Assembly: GCF_000226115.1 (NCBI RefSeq) | Contig: NC_016457.1 | Span: 1,302,001 to 1,366,000, forward strand | DNA length: 64,000 nt | Direction: 5' to 3' | Source: Thermothielavioides terrestris NRRL 8126 | Taxonomy: Eukaryota; Ascomycota; Sordariomycetes; Sordariales; Chaetomiaceae | Part shown: positions 35,375 through 45,688 of the stretch, piece after piece | How positions within the stretch are numbered: position 1 is the first letter of the stretch | How the letters are laid out: the number at the start of each line of letters is the position of its first letter | Position numbers and translations under genes: made by a program | The notes under the pieces: generated by a model | Told to the model about the DNA's origin: nothing | Databases searched by the model: none | What the model saw: the letters and a program-made list of their open reading frames with translations, nothing else

Positions 35375-35435
<61 letters not shown>
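35375..35435 (+). repeat. 61-base homopolymer T tract
   Basis: An uninterrupted run of T from 35375 to 35435, followed by AAAAGC. On the minus strand it reads as a poly(A) tail, as left by retroposition, but I could find neither target-site duplication nor a source gene. Exact length is uncertain in any assembly. Confidence 0.85.
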
Positions 35436-35440
<5 letters not shown>

Positions 35441-36274
35441 CAATCCCTGAAATGAAGGCACCGAGTGGATATTGCTCACGAATTGAGACTGTAGTGTCTC
35501 TGTGGTGACAGTGGCATTTCCACGCCAGCAAGGGCTGTTCCTCTCGGCCCAGTCCATCATTCAACTGTTGTTGGAGTGGCATCGGCAGTCTGTCAGAGGC
35601 TTAGGGCAATACCACCGCTGCTACGTCGACTCTCGATGCTCAATGATTCTCAGCCCGGTCGATTCCACCCCTGCTTGGCACATATGCAGCATCCGCCTTC
35701 GCGCCAACGGAAGGGTGGGTCTATGGATGCGAAAATGGTTATGTTTTCTCGATTGACTTCCGAGCAGCTCAAGTGCTTATTCCCACAGGAATGGCCTCGT
35801 CCTGGCCCTACGGGCCTATTGGTCCGTTAACAACGGCGTTCGTGTCAGCTTCGACGTTCATGATGACGGAGACTGCGATAAGGTGACCTATGTGGGCCTT
35901 CGGGAGACTCTGACCGTGTCTTCATACAGCTCTCCAGCCGTTCCAACGCAACCGGCATAGATCTCCGGCGTAGCAGAAAAGAATCAGTTCTTAGCCAAGA
36001 CTAGGTCCCTCGCACACTCTAGCTCACCATAGAAGCCATCTCCCAACCCGCCGGCGCCGTCCCGGTAAAGTCGTCACCGCAACCCACCGCTAACTTCAAT
36101 CACAATGATCAATCCACCATCGTAGGTCTCCCATACGCCAACGCGCAAGCCCTAGCCGCCCAAATGGCCTACCTCCGCTCCATCCCCTGTTGCGTGCAGC
36201 ACACCTGTCCGCCGCCCCCAACCTGATCATCCCACAATCCTTCTCGCGGGACCCTCTCCGTCACCCCCGAGCAC

Positions 36275-36679
36275 GTGCTTCCAGGTTATTTCGCGCACGC
36301 TCGACATGCCCGACGCCATTGCCCGCCTATTGTGTACGTAAAACCTTGCACCTTGCGCCAGCCACCCCCGCAAACCTTCATCCGCGTGGTGAAAGCGTTG
36401 ATCACGCTTGGCGCGGCGCCGAACGGCTGGTCCGGTGTCGACCACGGCGGGATGGTCCCATGGTGGCCAGGATGCTGGACGAAGATGATGGGGCAGGTGG
36501 TGGAGGCTGAATAAGCGGCGGGGGCTGTGGAGGACGTGCCGGTGCTGATGGGGAGGGTTGGAGATAAGGTTTTGAAGCCTGTGCGGACGGGCATGGCGGA
36601 GAGGGCAAGGGTGTTGTTGGCTACGGGCCGGTTGGCCGGAGTGGAAGCACGGAGGTTTGGGACGGAGGCAGATGCGTAA
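36275..36679 (+). pseudogene. Possible decayed coding relic (one in-frame TAA)
   Basis: One plus-strand frame runs from 36275 to a stop at 36677-36679, interrupted only by TAA at 36512-36514. Segments such as FIRVVKALITLGAAPNGWSG before the stop and EDVPVLMGRVGDKVLKPV then MAERARVLLATGRLAG after it look protein-like. I recognise no family, and the opposite strand is also open over part of it, so this may be chance in GC-rich DNA. Confidence 0.22.
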
Positions 36680-37204
36680 GGGATGAGTAGCGGGGGGGAG
36701 GGGGAAGGTTTTGGCAAGGGGCGAGTTGTTGTTTGTTATGATCAAGGCGAGGATATTAGTGAGAGGTTGTTGAGGGATTTGAAATGAATAATGGCTGGTT
36801 TGGGATGAGACGGGAATAGAATGGCATTGTGTTTGCGGTGTTTTGGGGATTTATGATGACATTAAAATGAGAGCCGTGTCAACAGCGGAAAGAAGGCAGT
36901 TTAATGGGCGGGAACTAGAAATACGGGTTTCTTGAAGATCTCGCGGGAGGGGCCTTTTCAGTCCAGTCTCGGTTTCGTCGCATTGTTTCTCAGCCCCCAA
37001 CTCTGGAGGATGAGCAAGGTTGTGTAGCAGTGAGATCACCGACAAGCTACTTACAGCGCTCTAAATCCATCACTGTCCATAAACGTGACACTCGTTTGCA
37101 ACTACTAAATAAACAAACCTGGCCCACTTTCAAAATCGCTCTTCGCTATATACAATAAAATATTGCCTACCCTGCCTATCGCTCCCGCTTACCTACTTAT
37201 GGCT

Positions 37205-37413
37205 TGTATACACCCTGCGGCACCTACAGTTGTATACCCTGCGGCATCTACAGGGCAGTTGCGTACCCTGCGGCACCCACAGTTGCGCACCCTGCGGCAC
37301 CTACAGTTGCGCACCCTGCGGCAGCCACAGTTGTGTACCCTGCCTGCGGCAGCCACAGTTGTGCACCCTGCCTGCGGCAGCCACAGTTGTATACCCTGCC
37401 TGTGGCTTATATA
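37205..37413 (+). repeat. 24-28-bp minisatellite, about 8 units
   Basis: Units of the form ACCCTGCGGCACCTACAGTT-GCGC repeat from 37205. Units 6-8 carry an extra CCTG (28 bp). The last units decay into CCTGTGGCTTATAT. Any open frames here are produced by the repeat. Confidence 0.85.
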
Positions 37414-38035
37414 CGCCCTGCCTATAGCTCCTAGAGGTATTGTAAGGTGTAAGGTAGCTAAAATATCTTTAATTGCATAGAGCGAGGGGCGATTGTATAG
37501 AGCGAAGGGCGATTCTTAAAATCGGGTTGCAGCGGGGTAAGCTGGTTGCTATAGCGATTGTTCGGCTGGCGGTCAGTTGCAAACGGGTTTGGGTTAATGG
37601 ACAGTGATGGATTTAGAGCGCCGTAGCTACTGTATTTTTTAGGGAACATGAGTGGCTCGCGTAAAATGCACCATCCATGTCTGAACCAGCGTTGGCTCAT
37701 GTCTCCGCTTGTCTTCGTATTGGGCACAGTGCGCTTCCTGGAGATAGGTAAGGTAGCTCCGTAATTCACACGGGAACCAACAGCTAGCTGGTGCTTCGCT
37801 TCCGACTTAATCTTGCACCCTCGCCCTCTGCGGCAGTCCACACATCTCGCTTCGCTTTTGCTTTCGCAAAACTGTCCGTCCCTGGGCTGTGCTTTCCAGG
37901 GTCTTTTGGCGTTTTAAGCACAGCGGACCTTGGCGAATCTGTTTTCTGCCTTTGGTCCGTTTGTCATCAGAGACAACTCAGCTTTTTTATTCCACCTACC
38001 ACAGCTACCTATCGACGGAGACACAATTTCTAACC

Positions 38036-39875
38036 ATGAGCTGGCCCTACACTCTCCTAACAGCCATCCCGCTTGCCCTTGCGGGCGCGTTTGTGGCCCA
38101 AACAGTCATTGGTCTGCTTCGAAACTATAGGGCCGCGCGCTCCCTTGGCGTGCCTCTGCGTTTTATTCCCATCAGCCCCATGAACCCTTTCTGGATGCTC
38201 GTGGACCGAGGGGTTCTCTCGTTTCTGTCACGGCGCTTCCCGTTCTTACGTGACACCAGCTTCACCCGGTACAATTGGAGAGGATGGGAGGTGAAGGACA
38301 GGTACCGATCGCACCACGAGATGGGTGATATCTGGGTGCTGGTGACCCCCTTCAAGAATTGGGTCTATATCAACGATCCCGAGGCCCTGATCGCTCTTTT
38401 TCGCCGAGGATCTGACTTCCCTCACCCCGTCTTCATCACCGGTATGTGTTCCTGTGCCTGGCTCGTTCCGCAATATGAGAGCCGCTGAATCGAACCGATC
38501 CGTCGGACAGAGCTTCTCAACGTCTTTGGGCCAAACATTTCTACTGTAACCAAACCTGTTTGGATGACCCCTTACTGTCGTTTTGGTCAACTGACAGCAG
38601 CCTCTGTAGGCGGAAGGTCAAGCTTGGAAAACGCAGAGGAGAATCGCGCTACACTGCTTCAACGAGCAGAACAACGAGGTTGTTTGGCGCGAGGCCCTGA
38701 CCCTGGCCCGCGACATGCGCGACTACTGGACCTCCAAGCCATCCGTTGATACGGCTGCAGCCGACCTGCGGACACTTTCCCTGCACATTCTATCCCGGGC
38801 GGGCTTCGGCAAGTCCTTCCCATTCGAAAGCCAGGAAGACCAGAAAAAGGCGGCCGGCAGCGCACCAGGCGCGCCGGCCACCGTCAACTACAAGGAGGCC
38901 CTCCAGATCATCCTGGAGAACCTTGTTTTGATTGTTGGCCTGGGAACCAAGTTCCTCGCGAAGCCGTGGCTGCCCAAGAAACTGCGCGACATCAACACAG
39001 CCTGCGTCGCATTCCGCGCCTACATGACGCAGACGTACGAGGAGGAGAAGGCAGCATACCTCGACGGTCGTCCCACCGAGTCCAATCTCATGCAATCCAT
39101 GATTCGCGCTTCACAAGCCGATGCAAAAAGCGGTGCCGACGGCGGGCTTACCGAGGCCGAAATCTATGGCAACATGTTCGCGTTCAACTTTGCCGGGCAC
39201 GACACCACCGCGCATACCCTCACGTTCGCCATGTTCTTCCTGGCGGCCAATCCCGAGGTGCAGGACTGGATTGCTGAAGAGATCCACCGTGTGCTCGGAG
39301 ACCGCCCGATTGACGCGTGGGATTACCGCTCCGACTTCCCGCGCCTCAAACGCTGCCTGGCCGTCATGTACGAGACGCTCCGCCTCTACGACATTGTCCC
39401 CGTGATCAAATGGACCGCCGACAAGGCACAATCGCTCGTCGTGGGCGGCAAGACCTACATGCTACCGCCAAACAGCATGATTGCGCCAAGCTACGGCTCC
39501 CTCCAGACGGATCCTCGCTTCTGGGGTGCGGACTCGCTGGAGTGGAAGCCCTCGCGGTTCATTGTCAAGCGCAGCGAGAGCGACGACGCTCGGCAAGACG
39601 AGGAGTTCCGCATCCCCGTGCGCGGCTCGTTCATCGCGTGGTCGGACGGCGCGCGCGACTGCCCCGGCCGCAAGTTCTCGCAGGTCGAGTTCGTCGCAAC
39701 CATGGCCGGGCTCTTCCGGGACGACTGGCGCGTCAGCCCCGTCCTGCTCCCCGGCGAGACCCCAGACGCTGCGCGGAGGCGTGTCCTCGACCTCGTCGAG
39801 AACGACTCCGGCATGGTGCTGCTGCAGCAGATGCTACACCCGGAACGGGCACCGCTTGTGTGGAAGAGGAAATGA
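38036..39875 (+). CDS. Cytochrome P450 monooxygenase
   Basis: Membrane-anchored haem-thiolate monooxygenase of the ER. Exons 38036-38441, 38511-38545 and 38610-39875 give 568 residues. The 35-base middle exon restores ELLNVFGPNIST; exon 3 continues AEGQAWKTQRRIALHCFNEQN, the conserved C-helix W-x-x-x-R region. An N-terminal anchor lies at residues 6-28 (LLTAIPLALAGAFVAQTVIG). The I-helix oxygen motif AGHDTT is at 342-347, E-x-x-R as ETLR at 402-405, and the haem loop SDGARDCPGRK with the axial cysteine at 498. All key residues are intact, so it should be active. Substrate and CYP family are not assignable by eye. A methyltransferase follows 630 bases downstream on the same strand. The small exon and two short introns make it easy to mis-predict. 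Confidence 0.93.
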
Positions 39876-40505
39876 TTAGAGAGGCGACTTTTGCGGGAAC
39901 GAGCAATCCCCGCCAGTTGGTGGTGAATGTCCGTGTTCTATATCACTTCTGTATTGTACCTCACAGCCTTTTCCTCCTGGAGGAGAGGAGAGATATTGAA
40001 ATAGGGCTTAAAAATTACAGAGATGTATCTTTTTCCTGCGCCGTTTTGCCAGTAGGCCTGTCACATCTATCTTATGGAGGAAAGCGTACCTCAAGGGGCT
40101 AGGTAGGTCACAGGTGAAAACCTCTGCCCTTGAATTGGATCATACACGCCAAGACCTGCTCTCGGATTCTGAGGCAAATCCGAATTACTTGCGCATTATG
40201 CATCCTTGATTCAAACATAGCTCCGTAGGATTCGAGAATTTTCCCCTTCACCGAGCTAATGTAAAGGGGCTTCCTGGTACATCGTTTTCGACTGGTTACC
40301 AAGCAACCCACACCGGCGGTTCGAACACGACTTTGCCTGTGATTATTTGAGTGTGACTCATGTCACTTCCCACCAAGGACACCCCCAATATAGCTGACCT
40401 TATCACTTGCGAACTTGCCTCGACTTCCCACCTTCAGAGCAGAAACCAATATTTGTGCACCACACGCCTAGTAGAGAGACCGACATTGTGCACCGCACGC
40501 CTAAA
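39876..40505. other. Intergenic between P450 and methyltransferase
   Basis: Holds the P450 3' UTR and the methyltransferase promoter. No element recognised. Confidence 0.5.
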
Positions 40506-41468
40506 ATGCCACTCCCACTCTCCGCCGCCTCCACCATCGCCTCGTACGCCATTCGGCCCGCCGATCCCAAGCCCTCCTTCTTCAGCATCGAGCTCTCCCA
40601 AGCCGAGCACCGCATCCGCCTGATCAACGCCTGGGGCGACGCCATCCGGCCCGGCACGCGCATCCTCGAGCTCGGCTGCGGCCAGGGGACCTGCACGCAG
40701 GCCCTCGCCGAGGCCATCCGTCCCCCTCCTGCATCCTCAGAGACCGGGACTGCTGCCAGCGAAGGTGAGACGAAGGGAGGAGGAGGAGGAGGAGGAGGAG
40801 GGCACATCGACGCGGTCGACCCAGGCGCCCCGGACTACGGCAGCCCGTTCACGCTCGGCCAGGCGCAGGCGCACCTGTCGGCCGGACCGGTGGGGTCGCT
40901 GATCACCTGGCACCGCGCGGAGCCGGTGGCCTTCCTGGCGGCGCACCCGGGCCGGACCTGGGACGTGGCCGTGCTCGCGCACTGCGTCTGGTACTTCGCG
41001 TCGCCGGGCGAGCTCGGCCGGATCCTGGCCGCGCTGCGCGGGCGCGTCGCCCGCGTCCTGATCGCGGAGTGGGCGCTGCGCGCGACCGAGCCGAGCGCTG
41101 CCGCGCACGTGCTGGCGGTGCTGGCGCGCGGTGCGTTTGAGGCGCACCGCGTGGGCAGTTGCCAGAATGTGCAGACCCCGCTGAGCCCGGCGGCGATTCG
41201 GCGGGCTGCGGAGGAGGCGGGGTGGGCAGTGGAGGGGGAGACGGTGGTGGTGCCCGAGAAGGAGTTGGCGGATGGGTACTGGGAGACGGCAATGGTGGTG
41301 GGGGAGGGGTTTGTGCAGGATGTGGAGAGGGAGATTGGAGATGAGAGGGTTAAGGCGTTGCTGAAGTCGGCGAGGGACGCGACGATTGCAGCGGCGGACG
41401 CGGTCGGCGGGGCGAAGGGGGTGAGATCTATGGATGTGTGGGTTGCGACGCTTGTGCCAGGTGAATGA
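40506..41468 (+). CDS. SAM-dependent methyltransferase
   Basis: Single-exon gene of 320 residues. The SAM loop is ILELGCGQGTCTQALAEAI (residues 53-71). An Asp in HIDAVDPGAPDYGSP marks the end of strand 2, but the two are separated by an inserted Ser/Glu stretch and a run of nine glycines (residues about 92-100) from a GGA microsatellite. Later segments WDVAVLAHCVWYFASPGELG and VARVLIAEWAL fit strands 4 and 5. The C-terminus has a helical lid (VQDVEREIGDERVKALLKSA). ATG 40506 is preferred over an upstream in-frame start at 40407 because the leading sequence there is not conserved-looking. It is co-directional with the P450, so it could tailor a P450 product, but no backbone synthase is nearby. 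Acceptor unknown. Confidence 0.85.
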   Translation: MPLPLSAASTIASYAIRPADPKPSFFSIELSQAEHRIRLINAWGDAIRPGTRILELGCGQGTCTQALAEAIRPPPASSETGTAASEGETKGGGGGGGGGHIDAVDPGAPDYGSPFTLGQAQAHLSAGPVGSLITWHRAEPVAFLAAHPGRTWDVAVLAHCVWYFASPGELGRILAALRGRVARVLIAEWALRATEPSAAAHVLAVLARGAFEAHRVGSCQNVQTPLSPAAIRRAAEEAGWAVEGETVVVPEKELADGYWETAMVVGEGFVQDVEREIGDERVKALLKSARDATIAAADAVGGAKGVRSMDVWVATLVPGE

Positions 41469-42176
41469 CGGATTTGCTTGGGGATTTCGACGACGAGGGA
41501 CCGATATTTCTTGGTTAAGCAGCAAAACTTGGATGCGGCGAAGGGGGTAAACCATTCTTAATCGAACGAACACGCGGGCTTTATATATCCTTCCATGGCG
41601 TTCATAACCAAGCCGGAGTCCGACCGGGGGGGGAGGGGGAGTTGGTACGGTCTAGATACCACGGCAAACATGTCTTCAGCCTCATTGCGGTTGCTAGGGT
41701 CTGGCAGTGCTATTCTGCGAGTTGGAGTTGCGACGGGCGGCTGTGCTTTGGATACCAGTTGGAACAGACATGGCTTCCCAGACCGGGTGCTGTGCTTTTC
41801 CAGACCTGTGAATGTGCTGTGGCTTTGCAATGGCAAACATGGTATGTCCCAACGCCCAGATAGCTAGAACTCGAGAACATCCAGCGCTTTTTCAGATCTC
41901 GAGCGCACAGAATCTTCTAATATATATACTACACAACGGCCCTCAATTTTGCCATAAGGCGATGGTCATTTAAACTACAAAACAGGGGTCTCCCTTAACT
42001 AATTGTTATTGCTATCCACCTTCCATGTCTGTTAACAAATAACAGCTGCAGGGTACATTGCTGTTAAGATATTTTTACTGCTTTTAATTGGTCTAGCTCT
42101 ACCCCATCATTTTCCAATTGTTGTTTTCTCTTCCTAATTGATTTGTTTTCCTTTTTCCTCTTTTTCTCTACGCGCC
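41469..42176. other. No gene recognised
   Basis: Region between the methyltransferase and the 42-43-kb minisatellite, AT-richer from 41910. Frames at 41558-41867 on both strands lack motifs. Confidence 0.45.
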
Positions 42177-42177
42177 T

Positions 42178-42282
42178 ACATCGTAGGCCACGCCACCACA
42201 TCGTAGGCCACGCCGCCGCATCGTGGGCCACGCCGCCGCATAGTCGAACTGGGCCAGCCATACGCAGGTGCCTAGGCACCTG
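42178..42282. repeat. Short 20-bp triplicate plus an 18-bp palindrome
   Basis: CATCGTAGGCCACGCCRCCR is present three times in tandem at 42178-42238, followed by the perfect palindrome CAGGTGCCTAGGCACCTG at 42265-42282, directly beside the large minisatellite. Confidence 0.75.
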
Positions 42283-42295
42283 GGCCAGCCGCAGG

Positions 42296-43350
42296 CAGGT
42301 GGGCACCGGGGGCATACCGCGGGCACCAGGGCCACAACGCGGGCACCGGGGGCATACTGTAGGCACCGGGGGCACAACGTAGGCACCGGGGCCACAACGC
42401 GGGCACCGGGGGCACAACGCAGGCACCGGGGCCACAACGCGGGCACCGGGGGCACAACACAGGCACCGGGGCCACAACGCGGGCACCGGGGGCACAACAC
42501 AGGCACCGGGGGCATACTGTGGGCACCGGGGGCACAACGCAGGCACCGGGGCCACAACGCGGGCACCGGGGGCACAACGCAGGCACCAGGGGCATACTGT
42601 AGGCACCGGGGGCACAACGCAGGCACCGGGGGCATACTGTGGGCACCGGGGGCACAACGCAGGCACCGGGGCTACAACGTGGGCACCGGGGGCACAACGC
42701 AGGCACCGGGGGCATACTGCGGGCACCGGGGGCACAACGCAGGCACCAGGGGCATACTGTAGGCACCGGGGGCACAACGCAGGCACCGGGGGCATACTGT
42801 GGGCACCGGGGGCACAACGCAGGCACCGGGGCTACAACGCGGGCACCGGGGGCACAACACAGGCACCGGGGGCATACTGTGGGCACCGGGGGCACAACGC
42901 AGGCACCGGGGCCACAACGCGGGCACCGGGGGCACAACGCAGGCACCAGGGGCATACTGTAGGCACCGGGGGCACAACGCAGGCACCGGGGGCATACTGT
43001 GGGCACCGGGGGCACAACGCAGGCACCGGGGCTACAACGTGGGCACCGGGGGCACAACGCAGGCACCGGGGGCATACTGCGGGCACCGGGGGCACAACGC
43101 GGGCACCGGGGGCATATTGTGGGCACCGGGGCCATATTGTGGGCACCGGGGCCATACTGTGGGCACCGGGGCCATACTGTGGGCACCGGGGCCATACTGT
43201 GGGCACCGGGGGCACAACACGGGCACCGGGGGCATACCGCAGGCACCCAGGCCATACCGCGGGCACCGGGGGCACAACGCAGGCACCGGGGGCACAACAC
43301 GGGCACCGGGGGCATAGCGCGGGCACTGGGGGTATAACACAGGCACAACA
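42296..43350. repeat. 20-bp minisatellite, about 52 units, with 267-bp duplication
   Basis: Unit GGCACCGGGGGCACAACGCA with recurring variants (GCCACAACGC, GCATACTGT, GCACAACAC). Because 20 is not a multiple of 3, every frame on both strands reads a 20-residue periodic peptide, which explains long spurious frames. Bases 42474-42740 are identical to 42834-43100 (offset 360 bp, 18 units), so a block was duplicated recently. The plus strand is G-rich with GGG and GGGGG runs, so G-quadruplexes are possible. Confidence 0.95.
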
Positions 43351-44181
43351 TAGGCAGGTAAGCAACTGTGGGAGCCGTAGGCCGGGAGGCAAGCCGTGGG
43401 CCAGGAGTACGTCGGTAATGCAGGTAGCCAGTAGTAACAGTAAGCAAGTCATGTGATGTAAAAATGCAGATAAAAATTCCACAAGCCCGCGAAGCGGGCT
43501 CCAAACCCCTAGTCCTGCCATACTCTGCCTACCCTGCCAGAACCCAGAGCTGTCTGGTCACCTACTAGGTACTCCCGACCTCGAACCCGCACCGGCCGAA
43601 GTTCTCGTCGGAGCTCCAAAGCGCCGCAGCCGGCTACCCGCCGGGGTAGTAGTCGGCTAAGGTACGGCGTGTTGGGAGTCCCGACGAGTAGCAACAGTCG
43701 AAACTCACCTGCCCTTTCTCCTTCTGATCCTCTGCTTTTTCCCAAACAGATGAACAAATATCCGCTTCTAAGACCGCAGACTGCGGGGTGCCTTGGTTGC
43801 TGCTCCCGCTGGGTGGGCTGGTGGGGCTTGCCGGCGCCCGGCACTTGATCCGGCCGTGCGGCAGATACCTCGGTAGTGCCCCGCCGTGGCCGGTGGGGTG
43901 CAACCTCCTTATCCGGAGTCTCCGAGCGCAACAAGTGAAGCGGCTCACCTCTTGTCCTGGAACCATTTCAGAAAAAGCCCCTTTTATCTGACCCTGACAT
44001 CCAGCGACGGGGCCGCCGAATACCCCCCTTTTGATAGCCATCACAAGACTCACTGCCCGCACCACCACCGCGGCCAAGCGAATCTGCACCACCTTCACCT
44101 CACAATTCTCTTGCACAGGTAGATAGCCAAGACACCCATCCTTGAACCACTCTCATCCCAAAGCGCCCCGCAAAAAAGAAA
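43351..44181. other. Intergenic, promoter of hydrolase gene
   Basis: No motif-bearing frame. The frame at 43634-44116 (minus) overlaps others and lacks features. Confidence 0.45.
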
Positions 44182-45409
44182 ATGGCCCTCGACCTCGGCT
44201 CCCTCCCGCCACCGCCCCCCATCTCGCGCCACACCGTGCAGATGGCCGGCCTGCTGGTCGACGTCTACGGCCTGGCCGAGCTGCGCCCCGGCGCCGCCCG
44301 CGTCTCCTGCCTCTGGCTGCACCACCCGCGCACGCGCAGCAAGGAGCACATGGCCGACATTGCCGCGCGGTGCGTCGGCGCGTGGAACGCGCGGAGGGAT
44401 GGCGCCGATGCGGATGCGGATGCCGCGGCGGCTGGAGGAAGGGAGAGGGAGAGGGGCCTGCTGGCGCTCGCGTACGACCAGCGGAATCACGGCTCGCGGT
44501 TGGTCGATGAGCGGGCGAATGCGTCGTGGCGGGAGGGGAATGCCATGCATGCCGTGGATATGTTAGGCGTCGTGCAGGGGATGGTTGCCGATCAGAGGGT
44601 TCTGCTGTACGTTGCGCCGAGTGAAAGGGGTGGATGGTGCGGTGGGTGGGTTGTGGCTGATCGGCTGACTGTGGGATCATTAGGGACCTCGTGGAGGGAT
44701 ATCTGTTCCCCAATGCGGAGGGGAATAGGAAGATTGACCAGCATCTGGCGCTGGGAGTGTCCCTGGGCGGGCACAGCGTGTGGCAGCTGATGTTTGCCGA
44801 GCCGAGGGTCGAGGCGGGAGTGGTGGTGGTCGGGTGCCCCGATTACATCAGTGAGTTTTGGAGTTGCCCAAGCTCTGTTTGAGTAAGTGTATGGTTTCTA
44901 ATGGAGCGTCAGATCTCCTGTCCGACAGAGCGAGGCTGTCAAAGCTGTCGACGTATTCCGTCCAGGATAACGGCGCGTCGTTCTTGGGGAGCAAGGACTT
45001 CCCGCAGTCGCTGGTCGCTGCGTGCGCGAAGTACGACCCCAAGGCCATCTTTTTCGGTGCATCTGCCGTTCCCGGCGCCGAGGCATCGGGGGCTGCGGAC
45101 GAAGCCGCGAGGAAAATCGTGCGGGAGCGGCTACGAGGCAAAAAGTTCCTGCTCTGCTCCGGAGGCGACGACAAACTGGTGCCTTACAGGTGTTCAGAGC
45201 CGTTCCTGCGCTGGTTCAAGCAGGCGACGGAATCTTGGTTCAAAGAAGAGAACGTCTCGGTCGACGACAGAGTCTATCCCGGGGTTGGGCACTCGTTCAG
45301 TGCTGACATGATCTCGGATTCGGTGCGCTTCGTTGTGGATGCTGTTGCTGGTGCGGACAAGGAGGTCGCTGTCGGGAATATTGATGAACAGCGGGCCTCA
45401 AAGATCTGA
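44182..45409 (+). CDS. Alpha/beta-hydrolase (serine hydrolase)
   Basis: Exons 44182-44606, 44684-44850 and 44913-45409 give 362 residues. A classic triad is visible: nucleophile Ser168 in GVSLGGHS, acid Asp283/284 in SGGDDKLVP, and His324 in PGVGHSF. Strand/loop segments RVSCLWLHHPRT and LLALAYDQRNHGSRLV supply the oxyanion region; YDQRNHG is typical of an esterase/dienelactone-hydrolase-like subgroup of fungal hydrolases. Intron 1 (77 bases, GTACGT...TTAG, branch GCTGAC) and intron 2 (62 bases, GTGAGT...TCAG) are needed to join the three frames. An Asp/Ala repeat (about residues 73-85) comes from an imperfect GATGCG repeat. No signal peptide, so probably cytosolic. Substrate unknown. Confidence 0.87.
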
Positions 45410-45688
45410 GAATGGGAGAAATAAGAAGGGCTCATTGGCTGCCTCTTCTAGAACGGAGGGAGGTAGCCGGTGGTGAGAATTCGATGGTTTCCCTTTGTGA
45501 GGGTTGACAAAGACTCGAAACCCTGCATTCTCAGGGGGCTCACAACCTAGGCCGCAGGCCTGAGACAAGCACTCCCTAGTCTAGGGCCACATATTTTGGT
45601 AGCAGCAGTTCACGAAGCCGCGAGGTAATTTTTCGGAGAGAAGGATTTTCCTCCTCACATAAACAGCAGGCCGGGTCGCGGCCCCCCT

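Larger units (their letters stand above)
33795..38035. other. Gene-poor 4.2-kb region
   Basis: Contains a 61-base T tract, a 37.2-kb minisatellite and possible decayed coding pieces at 35676-35950 and 36275-36679, but no intact gene recognised. The frame at 34295-34711 (+) encodes a Lys-rich segment without known motifs. Confidence 0.45.

Noticed and set aside
35346..35582. Poly-lysine-coding frame on the minus strand
   Set aside because: It arises entirely from the 61-base T tract.
42296..43350. CRISPR array
   Set aside because: Contiguous 20-bp tandem repeats without unique spacers in a eukaryotic genome.
42272..43504. Minus-strand frame of about 410 codons (and several others on both strands) with Cys/Pro-rich repeats
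   Set aside because: It is the translation of the 20-bp minisatellite. A 20-base period keeps all frames open, and no start, intron or non-repeat domain supports a gene.
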